A stretch of 64,000 bases of DNA from an uncultured Paracoccaceae bacterium (GCA_913062865.1 CAJXWO010000007.1:1-64000); one strand, 5' to 3'; shown: positions 20,132 to 30,371, counted from the first letter of the stretch. Notes: a model not told the origin generated them from the letters alone. Translations and numbers: made by a program.

Positions 20132-21654
20132 GCCGATTGATCCTCGTGCTGGGCGACCAGCTGTCGCCCGAGCTGTCGGCACTGCGCGAAGGCGACAAGT
20201 CAAAAGATACGGTCGTCATGGCCGAGGTGATGGACGAGGCCAGCTATGTCCGTCATCACCCTAAGAAGATCGCCTTTGTCTTTGCGGCCATGCGCAAATT
20301 CGCGGCCCAACTGCGCGATGACGGTTGGGACGTGCGGTACACGGAACTGGACGATACCGCGAACGGGGGCTCGATCCCCGGTGAGCTTTTGCGCCGGGCC
20401 GAGGACACCGGCGCAGACGAGGTGATTGCGACGGAACCCGGCGAATGGCGCCTGATCGAGGCACTGAACGACGCGCCGGTCAAGGTTCGGCAGCTATCCG
20501 ACGACCGCTTCCTCGCCTCGCATAACGAATTCGAGCGCTGGGCCAAGGGCCGCAAGGCGCTGCGGATGGAGTATTTCTACCGCGACATGCGCCGCAAGAC
20601 GGGTCTTTTGATGGAGGGCGACGACCCGGTCGAGGGCAAGTGGAATTTCGACCACGACAACCGCAAACCCGCCCCTGACGAGGTCGATTTCGGCGGGCCC
20701 ATGCGGTTCGAGCCCGACGAGACGGTCGAGGCGGTGCTGGACCTGGTCGAGCGGCAGTTCCCCGACAATTTCGGCCGTCTGCGCCCCTTCTGGTTCGCCA
20801 CCGACCGAGGGCAGGCCCGCCGGGCGCTGAGCCATTTCATCACCCACGCGCTTCCCAAGTTCGGCGATTTCCAGGACGCGATGCTGGACGACAACCGCTT
20901 TCTCTACCACGCGATCATCTCGCCTTACCTGAACGCGGGGCTGCTGACGCCGTTGGAAATCTGCAAGGCGGCAGAGCAGGCCTACACGGACGGCCAGGCG
21001 CCCATCAACGCGGTCGAAGGGTTCATTCGCCAGATCATCGGCTGGCGCGAATATGTGCGCGGTATCTATTTCCTCGAAGGGCCAGACTATCCGCGCCGCA
21101 ACGCGCTCAACCACCAGCGCGCGCTGCCCGATCTCTACTGGGGCGGCGAGACGCAGATGCGCTGCCTGTCCAAGGCCGTGGAACAGACCCGCGACGAGGC
21201 CTATGCCCACCATATTCAGCGGCTTATGGTGACGGGCAATTTCGCGCTGCTGGCGGGTGTGAACCCGACCGAGCTGCATCACTGGTATCTGCGGGTCTAT
21301 GCCGACGCCTATGAATGGGTCGAGGCGCCGAATACAGTGGGCATGAGCCAGTTCGCCGATGGCGGCATCATCGCGTCAAAGCCCTATGTCTCAAGCGGGT
21401 CCTACATCAACCGCATGTCGGACCACTGCAAGAAATGCGCCTATTCCGTGACCAAGAAGACGGGCGAGGGCGCATGCCCCTTCAACCTGCTCTACTGGCA
21501 TTTCATGGAGCGCCACCGCGACCGGTTCGGCAAGAACCCCCGCATGGGCCAGATGTACGCCACCTGGGACCGGATGGACCCGGACCGGCGCGAGAAGGTG
21601 CTGAAAGAGGCCGATGCGTTCCTCGACCGGCTGTCGGCGGGCGAGGCGGTCTGA
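20128..21654 (+). CDS. Cryptochrome/photolyase of the FeS-BCP ((6-4) photolyase/CryB) group
   Basis: VSRLILVLGDQLSPELSALREGD start; C-terminal Cys-rich CKKCAYSV...GACPFNLLYWHF. GTG start overlaps the previous TGA. Confidence 0.9.
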   Translation: MSRLILVLGDQLSPELSALREGDKSKDTVVMAEVMDEASYVRHHPKKIAFVFAAMRKFAAQLRDDGWDVRYTELDDTANGGSIPGELLRRAEDTGADEVIATEPGEWRLIEALNDAPVKVRQLSDDRFLASHNEFERWAKGRKALRMEYFYRDMRRKTGLLMEGDDPVEGKWNFDHDNRKPAPDEVDFGGPMRFEPDETVEAVLDLVERQFPDNFGRLRPFWFATDRGQARRALSHFITHALPKFGDFQDAMLDDNRFLYHAIISPYLNAGLLTPLEICKAAEQAYTDGQAPINAVEGFIRQIIGWREYVRGIYFLEGPDYPRRNALNHQRALPDLYWGGETQMRCLSKAVEQTRDEAYAHHIQRLMVTGNFALLAGVNPTELHHWYLRVYADAYEWVEAPNTVGMSQFADGGIIASKPYVSSGSYINRMSDHCKKCAYSVTKKTGEGACPFNLLYWHFMERHRDRFGKNPRMGQMYATWDRMDPDRREKVLKEADAFLDRLSAGEAV

Positions 21655-21666
21655 TCAAACGCAAAT

Positions 21667-21711
21667 ACGCCCGGCCACCGGGACACGAACCGGGGCCGGG
21701 CGTCTGCTTTT
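21667..21711 (+). terminator. Terminator hairpin after the photolyase gene
   Basis: ACGCCCGGCC...GGCCGGGCGT followed by CTGCTTTTC. Confidence 0.65.
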
Positions 21712-21745
21712 CGGTCACTGGCCTCTATGAGAAGGACAGCCCGCC

Positions 21746-22207
21746 TCAGGGTTTGATATAGGTAAAGCCCGCCTGCTGGAGCCGCGACAGCTCGGCCACG
21801 CCCGAGGCCACGATGTCGTCCTCCCACACATCGTAGAGATCGTCGGAATAGCTGATGTCACGGCCAACCAGCGTGTTGTTGCAGACATGGAACGACACCT
21901 TCTGCGATTTCAGGCTGCCGATCACCGTCTGCAGAGTCTCGTCGGACTTGGCCGACTGGACCAGCCCCACGCCGTTGCCATGCATCACCACCTTGACCTC
22001 GAGGTTCTCGGCGCCGACGGCGTTGATATGGTTCTGGATGTTGCGCATGGCACCGCGATAGGCCTTGTCGCCGTCACCGCCCGGGTAGTTGATGTGATAG
22101 ACGACCTTTTGCTTGCCGTACCCGTCAGCCTGGGCCGTACCGGTCACGGCCGCAAGGGCGAAAAGCCCCAGGCACAGCACCGACAAAAGACGTGTGAAAT
22201 ATGTCAT
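21746..22207 (-). CDS. Exported DsrE-like protein
   Basis: Signal peptide (LLSVLCLGLFALAAVTGTAQA), then a DsrE-type fold (KVVYHINYPGGDGDKAYRGAMRNIQNHINAVGAENLEVKVVMHGNG...VSFHVCNNTL). Confidence 0.8.
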   Translation of the reverse strand: MTYFTRLLSVLCLGLFALAAVTGTAQADGYGKQKVVYHINYPGGDGDKAYRGAMRNIQNHINAVGAENLEVKVVMHGNGVGLVQSAKSDETLQTVIGSLKSQKVSFHVCNNTLVGRDISYSDDLYDVWEDDIVASGVAELSRLQQAGFTYIKP

Positions 22208-22347
22208 GTGTTCCTCCCGTTTTGACACCGGACGGCTGAGGCCGCCTCTGTGCAGATCAGGATGACAGGGCCGCAGCGTGCCGATAGCCCGCGATCCCCC
22301 GTGATTTCTGCCGGTTCTTGACAGGGGAAAACCCTGGGTTTCGCCCG

Positions 22348-23688
22348 TCAGGCGTCGGGTGCGCGGGCCAGATCGCCCGCGGCGGCCACCAGTTGGGCGG
22401 CCGAGCGGGCATCGAACTTGCGCAACAGGTTGGTACGGTGAAACTCCACCGTCTTGGGGCTGATGCCCAGATCCTTGGCGATCTCCTTGGTCGACAGACC
22501 CTTGCCGATCAGCACCAGCACCTGCCGCTCGCGGCGTGTGAGAGTGATCGCATCGCCACCGTCGCCCCCGTCGCCGGGCGCGGTGGGCTCGGACGGATGC
22601 GTGACGGGCAGGCGGGCCCGGCTCAGGGCCCAGAACACGCCCCCGATGGCGAGGATCCCGCCCAAGGATACGGCCATGGCCGCCCAAACGCCAAGGGGCA
22701 GGGCCGTTTGGCCCGCGGCGGGGGCAGCCGAGCCCCCATCCGCCTGCGCCGCGCCATAGGCAGACACGAGGTCGCGCGCGGCATGGTAGCTGACAGGCGC
22801 GCCCCACAGGTCGATCAGGCCCGACGGCGCGGCACGGCTTTGCAAAAGCGCCAGCGCCACCGCGTCGCGCAAGGCCGGGTCCGTCCCCGACAGAGCGACA
22901 AAGGGCCATTCGGGATAAAGCCGCGTGCTGACCGCATCCGCATAGGTATAGGTCGCATTGGCGTTGAGCGCCCGGAGCTGTCCGGCCGCGATCCGCCCCT
23001 CGGCGACCATGGTCTCGATCAGCCCCGAGCGGACGATGCCGATATCGGTCTCACCGGCCAGCACGGCTTCGACGATGCGATCCTGTGGAAAGCCCGCAAA
23101 GGTCAGCGCGTCCGGCGCGATGAAAAGGTCGATCCCCTGGTCGCGCGCCGCGGCCCAGGCCATCTGGAATCCGCCGAAGGCCTGCGGGGCCACGGCGGCG
23201 ACACGCGCGCCCGACAGCGCCGACAGGTCAGTGGGCCCGGACCGGTCGGACCGCGTGAACAGCACGCTGCCATACTCGGTGCTGTAGCTGCCATCGGACA
23301 AGCGCCGGGCGCGGGTGGCGATCACGCTCATCGGGTAGTGGTCCGACAGGGTCAGGAAATGGCCCGGATTGGTCACCAGGAACTCGAGCCCGCCCGCCTC
23401 GATCAGCGGCGCGGCCGAGCCCAGCGTCACGGGCACCAGCCGCACGGGGCGGTCGGGCAGGGCGGCGTCTAGATAGGCGGCCAGCGGCTGCCAGCCCGAC
23501 TGCTCGGCGCTCCAGCCGCGATGGGCGAGGATCCCGATCCGGACCGGAGGTGTCTCTTGCGCCCGAAGCGCGCGACCGTCTGAAAAGGGCAAAGGCGCGG
23601 CCAGCAGGGCCAGCGCCGCCAGCAGGAGCAGGGCCGCGAAACGAAACGGGACCGGATGACGCCGCAGCCTAGTTCTCCGTCGCGGCAT
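22348..23688 (-). CDS. Membrane one-component regulator: PhnD/TtrS-like periplasmic sensor, TM, LuxR-type HTH
   Basis: N-terminal membrane anchor, SBP-like domain (RIGILAHRGWSAEQSGWQPLAAYLD...EFLVTNPGHFL), TM (WAAMAVSLGGILAIGGVFWAL), GerE HTH (LTRRERQVLVLIGKGLSTKEIAKDLGISPKTVEFHRTNLLRKF). ORF is open to 23721, so start is uncertain. Confidence 0.85.
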   Translation of the reverse strand: MPRRRTRLRRHPVPFRFAALLLLAALALLAAPLPFSDGRALRAQETPPVRIGILAHRGWSAEQSGWQPLAAYLDAALPDRPVRLVPVTLGSAAPLIEAGGLEFLVTNPGHFLTLSDHYPMSVIATRARRLSDGSYSTEYGSVLFTRSDRSGPTDLSALSGARVAAVAPQAFGGFQMAWAAARDQGIDLFIAPDALTFAGFPQDRIVEAVLAGETDIGIVRSGLIETMVAEGRIAAGQLRALNANATYTYADAVSTRLYPEWPFVALSGTDPALRDAVALALLQSRAAPSGLIDLWGAPVSYHAARDLVSAYGAAQADGGSAAPAAGQTALPLGVWAAMAVSLGGILAIGGVFWALSRARLPVTHPSEPTAPGDGGDGGDAITLTRRERQVLVLIGKGLSTKEIAKDLGISPKTVEFHRTNLLRKFDARSAAQLVAAAGDLARAPDA

Positions 23689-25132
23689 CCTCTGCCGCAT
23701 CTGCCGCATCCGCGCCGCCATCGGTCAACGCGCCGTTTTCCCAGGTGCCGCTGGCCTCTTCGCCGCTGGCATAGCGCATGGTGCCGGTGCCCTGCCGCTT
23801 GCCTGCGCGGAACATGCCTTCGTAGACATCGCCATTGGCGTAGGTGGCCACGCCCTGGCCCGAGATCTCGCCGTTCTGCCACGCACCACGGTAGGTGAAG
23901 CCGTCGGGCATGGTGATCGTGCCGGTGCCGTGGCGCTGGCCATCGGCGAATTCACCCTCGTAGACGGTGCCGTCGGGATAGACCGCCTTGCCGGTGCCGT
24001 GGCGCTGGCCGTTCAGCCATTCGCCCTCGTAGCGGTAGCCGTCGGCATAGGTCATCACCCCGTAGCCGTGGTTCTTGGCATCCTTGAAGCTGCCCTCGTA
24101 GACCAGCCCGTTGGTGTAGGTCGCGGTGCCCTGGCCGTCGATCACGCCGGCGACCCAGGACCCTTCGTAGGTCGAACCGTCGGCATAGGTGATCTTGCCC
24201 TCGCCATCGGGCAGGTCGGCGCGGAACTGCCCCTCGTAGACCGAGCCGTCGGGATAGGTCATGGTGCCCGTCCCCTCGATCTGGCCCGACATCCACTGGC
24301 CTTCGTAGCGGTAGCCGTCTTGGCCCACGAACACGCCCTGGCCCTGGCGTTTGTCGTCCTGGAACTGGCCTTCGTAGGTGTCGCCATTGGCATAGGTCAC
24401 GCGGCCCTGGCCCTGGCGCTGGCCGGCGACCAGCTCGCCCTCGTAGACATCGCCATTGGGCTGGGTGAGCGTGCCGGTGCCGTCGATCTGGCCCGCCTTC
24501 CAGGTGCCTTCGTAGACCAGCCCGTCGGGCATGGTCAGCGTGCCTTGCCCTTCGCGCGCGCCGCGGACGATCTCGCCGTCATAGACGGCGCCGTCGGGAT
24601 AGGTGATCTTGCCGATCCCTTCCTTGACGCCGTTCACCCAGTCGCCTTCGTAGACATAGCCGTTGGGGCTCTGCATCCGGCCCTTGCCGTGATGCATGGC
24701 ATTGCGGAACTGGCCCTCGTACCGGGTGCCGTTGGCGTATTGCGCGACCCCCTGTCCGGTGATCTTGCCGTCGACCCACTCGCCCTCGTAGATGCCGCCA
24801 TCGGAAAAGACGATCTTGCCGAAGCCCTCGGGCTTGCCCTTGGCAAAAGTGCCTTCGTAAACCGATCCGTTGGGAAAGCGCGCAACGCCTTCGCCGCGGA
24901 TCTCGCCCTCGACCCAGTCGCCGGTATATTCATAGCCGTTGGGTAGCCGATAGGTGCCGGTGCCGTGCTGCAACCCGTCCTTGAACGTGCCCTCGTAGAC
25001 GCCACCGTCATCATACTGCTTGGTCTGGACATCGCCGTCCTGCGCCCAGGCCGCGCCCGCAAGCGCGACCGTAAGGGCCAGTGTTGCGACCTGGGATGCA
25101 ACCCGTGCGAATGCTGCCGATCTGCGTGTCAT
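23669..25132 (-). CDS. Exported MORN-repeat protein, about 19 MORN units
   Basis: Signal peptide, then 23-aa repeats of the form YEGxWxxGxxxGxGxxxYPDGxx. Confidence 0.93.
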   Translation of the reverse strand: MTRRSAAFARVASQVATLALTVALAGAAWAQDGDVQTKQYDDGGVYEGTFKDGLQHGTGTYRLPNGYEYTGDWVEGEIRGEGVARFPNGSVYEGTFAKGKPEGFGKIVFSDGGIYEGEWVDGKITGQGVAQYANGTRYEGQFRNAMHHGKGRMQSPNGYVYEGDWVNGVKEGIGKITYPDGAVYDGEIVRGAREGQGTLTMPDGLVYEGTWKAGQIDGTGTLTQPNGDVYEGELVAGQRQGQGRVTYANGDTYEGQFQDDKRQGQGVFVGQDGYRYEGQWMSGQIEGTGTMTYPDGSVYEGQFRADLPDGEGKITYADGSTYEGSWVAGVIDGQGTATYTNGLVYEGSFKDAKNHGYGVMTYADGYRYEGEWLNGQRHGTGKAVYPDGTVYEGEFADGQRHGTGTITMPDGFTYRGAWQNGEISGQGVATYANGDVYEGMFRAGKRQGTGTMRYASGEEASGTWENGALTDGGADAADAAEDAATEN

Positions 25133-25295
25133 GTGATGCCCGTTTGCCCGTGCGGCCCTGCCGCGTCCCTTGGGTGGAAACCTATGCGACGGCCCGGCCC
25201 GTGACAACGGGGTATGTCCCCCGGCGCGGTGTCCGGCGGGCTTTCCCTCGGCCTGCGATCTGCTACATGGGGGCGGAGTTTCGCAGGAGCGATGC

Positions 25296-26954
25296 ATGCC
25301 CGACCGTTTCCGCCTGACGCTGGCGCAACTGAACCCGACCGTCGGGGATATCGACGGAAATTGCGCCAGAATCCGGTCGGCCTGGGCGGTGGGCCGCGAC
25401 GCGGGCGCCGACATGGTGGCCCTGCCCGAGATGTTCGTGGCGGGCTACAACCCGCAGGATCTGTCGCTGAAGCCGGTCTTTCACCAGGCCTGCATGGCCG
25501 CGGTGGACCAGCTGGCACTGGACTGCGCCGAGGGGCCCGCGCTTGCCGTGGGCGCACCCTATATCGAGGGCGCGCGGCTCTATAACGCCTACTACATCCT
25601 CCAGCGCGGCCATGTCAGCGCCACCGTCCTCAAGCATCACCTGCCCAACACCAAGGTTTTCGACGAAGAACGCGTGTTCGACAGCGGGCCCGTGACCGGG
25701 CCGTATGTGGTGGGCGACATGCGCATCGGCTCGCCCGTCTGCGAGGACGCATGGTACCCGGACGTGGCCGAGACCCTGGCCGAAACCGGGGCCGAGCTGC
25801 TGCTGGTGCCCAACGGCTCGCCCTATTACCGTGGCAAGCTGGACATCCGGCAGAACCTCATGGTGGCCCGCACGGTCGAGACCGGTCTGCCACTTGTCTA
25901 CCTGAACATGGTGGGCGGGCAGGACGACCAGATCTTCGACGGCGGGTCTTTCGTGCTGAACCGCCACGGCGCGCTGGCGCTGCAAATGCCGCTGTTCGAA
26001 GAGGCCGTGGCCCATGTGGATTTCACCCGCGGCGACGACGGCTGGCAGGCCGAGCGCGGCGCGATGGCCCATATCTCCGACACGATGGAGCAGGATTATC
26101 AAGCCATGGTGCTCGCCTTGCGCGACTACATGGCCAAGACCGGGTTCCAGAAGGTGCTTCTGGGCCTTTCGGGCGGTGTCGACAGCGCGATCGTGGCCAC
26201 CATCGCGGTCGATGCGCTGGGGGCCGAGAACGTGCGCTGCGTGATGCTGCCCTCGGAATACACCTCGGCCCATTCTCTCGAGGATGCCGAGGCCGTGGCC
26301 AAGGCCCTGGGCTGCCGCTATGACTACGTCCCCATCTCGGGCCCCCGCGCCGCCGTGACCGAGGCGCTTGCGCCGCTGTTCGAGGGCACCGAGGAAGGCC
26401 TGACCGAGGAAAACATCCAGTCCCGCCTGAGGGGCCTTCTACTCATGGCGCTGTCGAACAAGTTCGGCGAAATGCTGCTGACCACCGGCAACAAGTCCGA
26501 GGTCGCCGTGGGCTATGCCACGATCTATGGCGACATGTCGGGCGGCTACAACCCGATCAAGGATCTTTACAAGACCCGCGTCTTCGACATCTGCCGCTGG
26601 CGCAATGCCCATCACCGCGACTGGATGATGGGACCCGAACACGCGCCCATCCCCCAGCGCGTGATCGACAAGCCCCCCAGTGCCGAGCTGCGCGACGACC
26701 AGAAAGACAGCGACTCGCTGCCCGATTACCCGGTGCTGGACGGCATCCTCGAGATCCTGGTGGACCGTGACGGCTCCGTCGCCGATTGCGAGGCGGCAGG
26801 CTATGACCGCGCCGATGCCAAAAAGGTCGAGCATCTGCTTTATATCAGCGAATACAAACGCTTCCAGGCGGCCCCCGGGGCCCGGCTCAGCCCGCGGGCC
26901 TTCTGGCTCGACCGGCGCTACCCGATCGTGAACCGCTGGCGCGACGACGGCTGA
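25296..26954 (+). CDS. nadE: Glutamine-dependent NAD+ synthetase
   Basis: N-terminal amidase ([25 protein letters not shown]) plus synthetase ([53 protein letters not shown]). Confidence 0.95.
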   Translation: MPDRFRLTLAQLNPTVGDIDGNCARIRSAWAVGRDAGADMVALPEMFVAGYNPQDLSLKPVFHQACMAAVDQLALDCAEGPALAVGAPYIEGARLYNAYYILQRGHVSATVLKHHLPNTKVFDEERVFDSGPVTGPYVVGDMRIGSPVCEDAWYPDVAETLAETGAELLLVPNGSPYYRGKLDIRQNLMVARTVETGLPLVYLNMVGGQDDQIFDGGSFVLNRHGALALQMPLFEEAVAHVDFTRGDDGWQAERGAMAHISDTMEQDYQAMVLALRDYMAKTGFQKVLLGLSGGVDSAIVATIAVDALGAENVRCVMLPSEYTSAHSLEDAEAVAKALGCRYDYVPISGPRAAVTEALAPLFEGTEEGLTEENIQSRLRGLLLMALSNKFGEMLLTTGNKSEVAVGYATIYGDMSGGYNPIKDLYKTRVFDICRWRNAHHRDWMMGPEHAPIPQRVIDKPPSAELRDDQKDSDSLPDYPVLDGILEILVDRDGSVADCEAAGYDRADAKKVEHLLYISEYKRFQAAPGARLSPRAFWLDRRYPIVNRWRDDG

Positions 26955-27048
26955 CACCTCTGCATCGTCGCACAGGCCCTTTGCGCCTGCGGCGTGGTTT
27001 CTGCGTATGCGAGGGCCCACTTTTGCCCGAGGACAAAGGAGGCCTGAC

Positions 27049-27675
27049 ATGACCCAACCGAAAATCGCGATCATCTACTATTCGACCTACGGCACCAACC
27101 ACGCCATCGCTGAAGAGGCAAAGCGCGCGGCCGAAGCGGCAGGCGCCGACGTGCGCCTGCGCCGCATTGCCGAAACCGCGCCCGACGAGGTCGTGGCCGC
27201 ACAAGAAGCCTGGAAGACCCAGGCCGAGAAAACTGCCGATATCCCGGTCGTCAGCCACGAGGACATGGAATGGGCCGATGGCTATTTCTTCTCCTCGCCC
27301 ACGCGCTTCGGCAACGTGGCAAGCCAGATGCGCAGTTTCATCGACACTCTCGGCCCGCTCTGGATGGACGGCAAGCTGGCCAACAAGACAGTCACCGCCA
27401 CCACCAGCGCGCAGAACCCCCATGGCGGTCAGGAAACCACGCTGATGGGGCTTTACACGAGCTTCATGCATTGGGGCGCGCTCCTCGTCGTGCCGGGCTT
27501 CACCGACCCGATCCAGTTCGAGGCAGGCGGCAACCCCTACGGCGTGTCGGTCACCGCCGGCGCTTTCGGGGACAGCCAGAAAAAGGCCGTGGCGCACCAG
27601 GCCAAGCGGCTTGTGGATGTGACGGCCCGGCTGCTGGCCGGTCAGGACGCGTCTGCCGAACAGCAGGCGGCCTGA
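27049..27675 (+). CDS. wrbA: NAD(P)H:quinone oxidoreductase, WrbA family
   Basis: [48 protein letters not shown]. Confidence 0.93.
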   Translation: MTQPKIAIIYYSTYGTNHAIAEEAKRAAEAAGADVRLRRIAETAPDEVVAAQEAWKTQAEKTADIPVVSHEDMEWADGYFFSSPTRFGNVASQMRSFIDTLGPLWMDGKLANKTVTATTSAQNPHGGQETTLMGLYTSFMHWGALLVVPGFTDPIQFEAGGNPYGVSVTAGAFGDSQKKAVAHQAKRLVDVTARLLAGQDASAEQQAA

Positions 27676-27700
27676 GTGCACAGCCCGGTTACAGCCCCGT

Positions 27701-28666
27701 CTACAGGGCTGTGACCGGGCACGCTGATACAAGCCGCAGCGCATCGTCGCTGCGGCACAAATCCGTCCCGGGGGTCATCACCGTCGCACTGGCCGCAGCC
27801 GATCCGTGCGCCAGCGCATCGCTCAGGCCCAGCCCGCGCGACAGGGCAAGCGTGAACGCCCCCACGAAACTGTCCCCCGCCCCGATCTTCGAGACGACGG
27901 GCACATCGGCCGCCTCCACATGCCAGCGCGCGTCGCGAGTGGCCGCCACCGACCCGTCGGGACCCCGCGCCACGATCACCGTCTCGGCCGCGCCCGCCGC
28001 CACGCGTTCCGCCGCGAACCGGGCGCTGTCCGCAGGCTCGGGCAGGGGGCAGCCGGCCATCTCTTCGGCCTCGGCATGGTCCATCCGCAGCACCGACAGC
28101 GGCGCGTCGCCCGCGCAAAACGCCGCGAGGACCGGGCCCGAGGTGTCGGCGACGATGCGCCAGCCATGGGCGTCGAGCTGCCGGGTCAGGCGAACAGCGT
28201 GATCCGGCGTCAGCCCCGGCGGCAGGCTGCCGGACAGCACCGCAAACCCTGCAGGCGCCCCGCCGGGGACGCCCCCAGCGGCACCCTCTGGCAGGGCGGC
28301 GCACAGTCGGTCGAAATCAGTCTCGGCCCAGACGGGGCCGGGTAGGACAAACCGGTACTGTGCCCCGCTGACGCCTTCGGTCACCGCAAAGCTGATCCGC
28401 GTCTCGCCAGACACCGCAAAGGGCAAAAGCGTCAACGCCTGAGCGCGCAAAAGCGCCTCGAGGCCGGCACCAGTGGGCCCGCCAAGCGCCACCAGCGCAG
28501 TGCTGTCGCCGCCCAGCCGCTGGATCACGCGTGAGACATTGACGCCGCCGCCGCCCGGGTCGGTCTTGGGCTGGGTGCAGCGCAGCTTGGGCCCGGGCAC
28601 GACCTCGGGCGTGGCCACAGCGAGGTCGAGCGCGGGATTGAGGGTCAGGGTCAGGATCGAGGTCAT
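27701..28666 (-). CDS. PfkB-family sugar kinase (1-phosphofructokinase/Pfk2-like)
   Basis: ILTLTLNPALDLAVATPEVVPGPKLRCTQPKTDPGGGGVNVSRVI; KIGAGDSFVGAF. Confidence 0.9.
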   Translation of the reverse strand: MTSILTLTLNPALDLAVATPEVVPGPKLRCTQPKTDPGGGGVNVSRVIQRLGGDSTALVALGGPTGAGLEALLRAQALTLLPFAVSGETRISFAVTEGVSGAQYRFVLPGPVWAETDFDRLCAALPEGAAGGVPGGAPAGFAVLSGSLPPGLTPDHAVRLTRQLDAHGWRIVADTSGPVLAAFCAGDAPLSVLRMDHAEAEEMAGCPLPEPADSARFAAERVAAGAAETVIVARGPDGSVAATRDARWHVEAADVPVVSKIGAGDSFVGAFTLALSRGLGLSDALAHGSAAASATVMTPGTDLCRSDDALRLVSACPVTAL

Positions 28667-28839
28667 GACACCGAGTCTGCCCGCAGGCCGCGCCGCCGCC
28701 AAGGCAAAAACGTGCCGTCGTCTGTGTGTCGGTTATGCCTTAATCTTGCCACAAATTTGCCGATAATCAGGCCAAATCGAGCAGATCCGGGCGCCAAGAC
28801 CCGGCTTTTTGCGTTTGCGCACCGCAGACGAGGCAGGCC

Positions 28840-29832
28840 ATGGGCTATAATATCAGCGAAACCACCGGCGCGAGCGGTGGCGGATCGGCGGGTCTGGACA
28901 CCTGGACCTTAAACGTCACCCTGAACGGCACGGGTGTGACGACCGTCAGCGGTGATTTCGACGAAATTCCCCTCGGCGGCGGAGGCGCCACCGAGGCCTC
29001 GAATGGCTACAGCGTCGGTGCGCCGAGCACGAGCGACTTCGGCACGATCACGTCCTTCAATGCTGCGGACGGCACCTTTACCTTTACCATCGACCGCGCG
29101 GCGGTTTTTGATTCCGGGTCCGACCAGACCGTCACCTTTACCGTGACCGGCGACGATGGCGGTGCCAGCGATACGGACACGGTGATCCTCAACCTGCTGA
29201 TCTGCGTGGCTCGGGGCACCCTGATCGAGACCGCGTCCGGCCCCGTGCCGGTCGAAGACCTGCGCCGGGGCGACATGGTCCGCACCGCCGATGGCCGCGC
29301 GCAGCCCGTGCGTTGGATCGGGTCCCGCCGCGTCTCCGCGTTCGAGCTGGCGCGCGATCCGGCGCTGCACCCGGTTCGGATCACCGCAGGTGCCCTTGGC
29401 GCGGGGCGTCCCGCGCGCGATCTCCTGGTCTCGCCCCAGCACCGCGTCCTGATCGAGGACTGGCGCGCAGAGCTGATGTTCGGCGAAGGGGCGGTGCTGG
29501 TCCCGGCCAAGGCGCTTGTGGACGGCACCAGCGTGCGCATTGAAGCCGGCCTGAACAAGGTCGAGTATTTCCATGTGCTTTTCGACGCCCACGAGATCAT
29601 GCTGACCGAGGGCCTGCCGACCGAAAGCTTCCACCCGGGGCAATACGCGCTGCGCGAGATGGACCGGGCCGCCCGGGACGAGGTGCTGCGCCTGTTTCCC
29701 GACCTCGCGGACGGGCAGGGCGTGCCGCCCACCGCCTGCATGGCCCTGCGCCCTTGGGAGGGGCGCCTGTTGCGGGGCGCTCTGGCCGATCGGGCCGATG
29801 GTGTCGCACTGGATCTCAGGATGGCCTCGTGA
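28840..29832 (+). CDS. Hint-domain (Hint_2-like) protein with an N-terminal Ig/VCBS-like domain
   Basis: CVARGTLIETASGPVPVEDLRRGDMVRTADGRAQPVRWIG; LLVSPQHRVLI; EYFHVLFDAHEIMLTEGLPTESFHPG. Confidence 0.88.
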   Translation: MGYNISETTGASGGGSAGLDTWTLNVTLNGTGVTTVSGDFDEIPLGGGGATEASNGYSVGAPSTSDFGTITSFNAADGTFTFTIDRAAVFDSGSDQTVTFTVTGDDGGASDTDTVILNLLICVARGTLIETASGPVPVEDLRRGDMVRTADGRAQPVRWIGSRRVSAFELARDPALHPVRITAGALGAGRPARDLLVSPQHRVLIEDWRAELMFGEGAVLVPAKALVDGTSVRIEAGLNKVEYFHVLFDAHEIMLTEGLPTESFHPGQYALREMDRAARDEVLRLFPDLADGQGVPPTACMALRPWEGRLLRGALADRADGVALDLRMAS

Positions 29833-30347
29833 CCGCGAAGACCGACAGCCTGGGGCATGTGTTGCCCGATGTGGAAACACCGGGGCCCGAACGGCTGCGC
29901 GCCTATGGCGACATGATGTTCCTGGCCTTCCGCAGCCCGCGTCACGCCCGGATGTCCACCGCGCTCTTGCGCAGTTACCTCGAACCGCCGCTAGTGCAGG
30001 GCAGCTTTCGTCTGTTCCGCTTCGACGGAGTGCCGCGCGGTGCCTTCACCTGGGGCCATTTCGGACCCGAGGCCGAGCGCAAGCTGGTGACCGGAGAGCC
30101 GTTGTCACCCGAGGATTGGACCAGCGGCGACAGGCTTTGGATCGTGGATATCCTCGCACCCTATCGCGGCCTGACCCAGGGGATCGTGCGCTGGATCATG
30201 CAGCCCGGCCAGTTCACCGACCGCGACTTCCTGTTCCGCCGCGTGGGCGAGGATGACCGGACCCGGCGCATCGTCCATATCGATTTCCAACGGGACAAGC
30301 TGGCAAAGGTGCTGCGCGAGGAGGATATCCTGTCTCGGACCGCTTGA
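29829..30347 (+). CDS. Toxin-activating lysine-acyltransferase, HlyC-like
   Basis: SPRHARM (catalytic His motif), SFRLFRFDGVPRGAFTWGHFGPEAERKL, LSPEDWTSGDRLWIVDILAPY (catalytic Asp motif). GTG start overlaps the Hint TGA. Confidence 0.85.
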   Translation: MTAKTDSLGHVLPDVETPGPERLRAYGDMMFLAFRSPRHARMSTALLRSYLEPPLVQGSFRLFRFDGVPRGAFTWGHFGPEAERKLVTGEPLSPEDWTSGDRLWIVDILAPYRGLTQGIVRWIMQPGQFTDRDFLFRRVGEDDRTRRIVHIDFQRDKLAKVLREEDILSRTA

Positions 30348-30371
30348 GGCCGGCACATTTCGGCAAGGAAA

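Noticed and set aside
23669-25132. DNA tandem repeat or CRISPR-like periodicity
   Set aside because: The 69-bp periodicity is explained by 23-aa MORN protein repeats; there are no conserved direct repeats with unique spacers.
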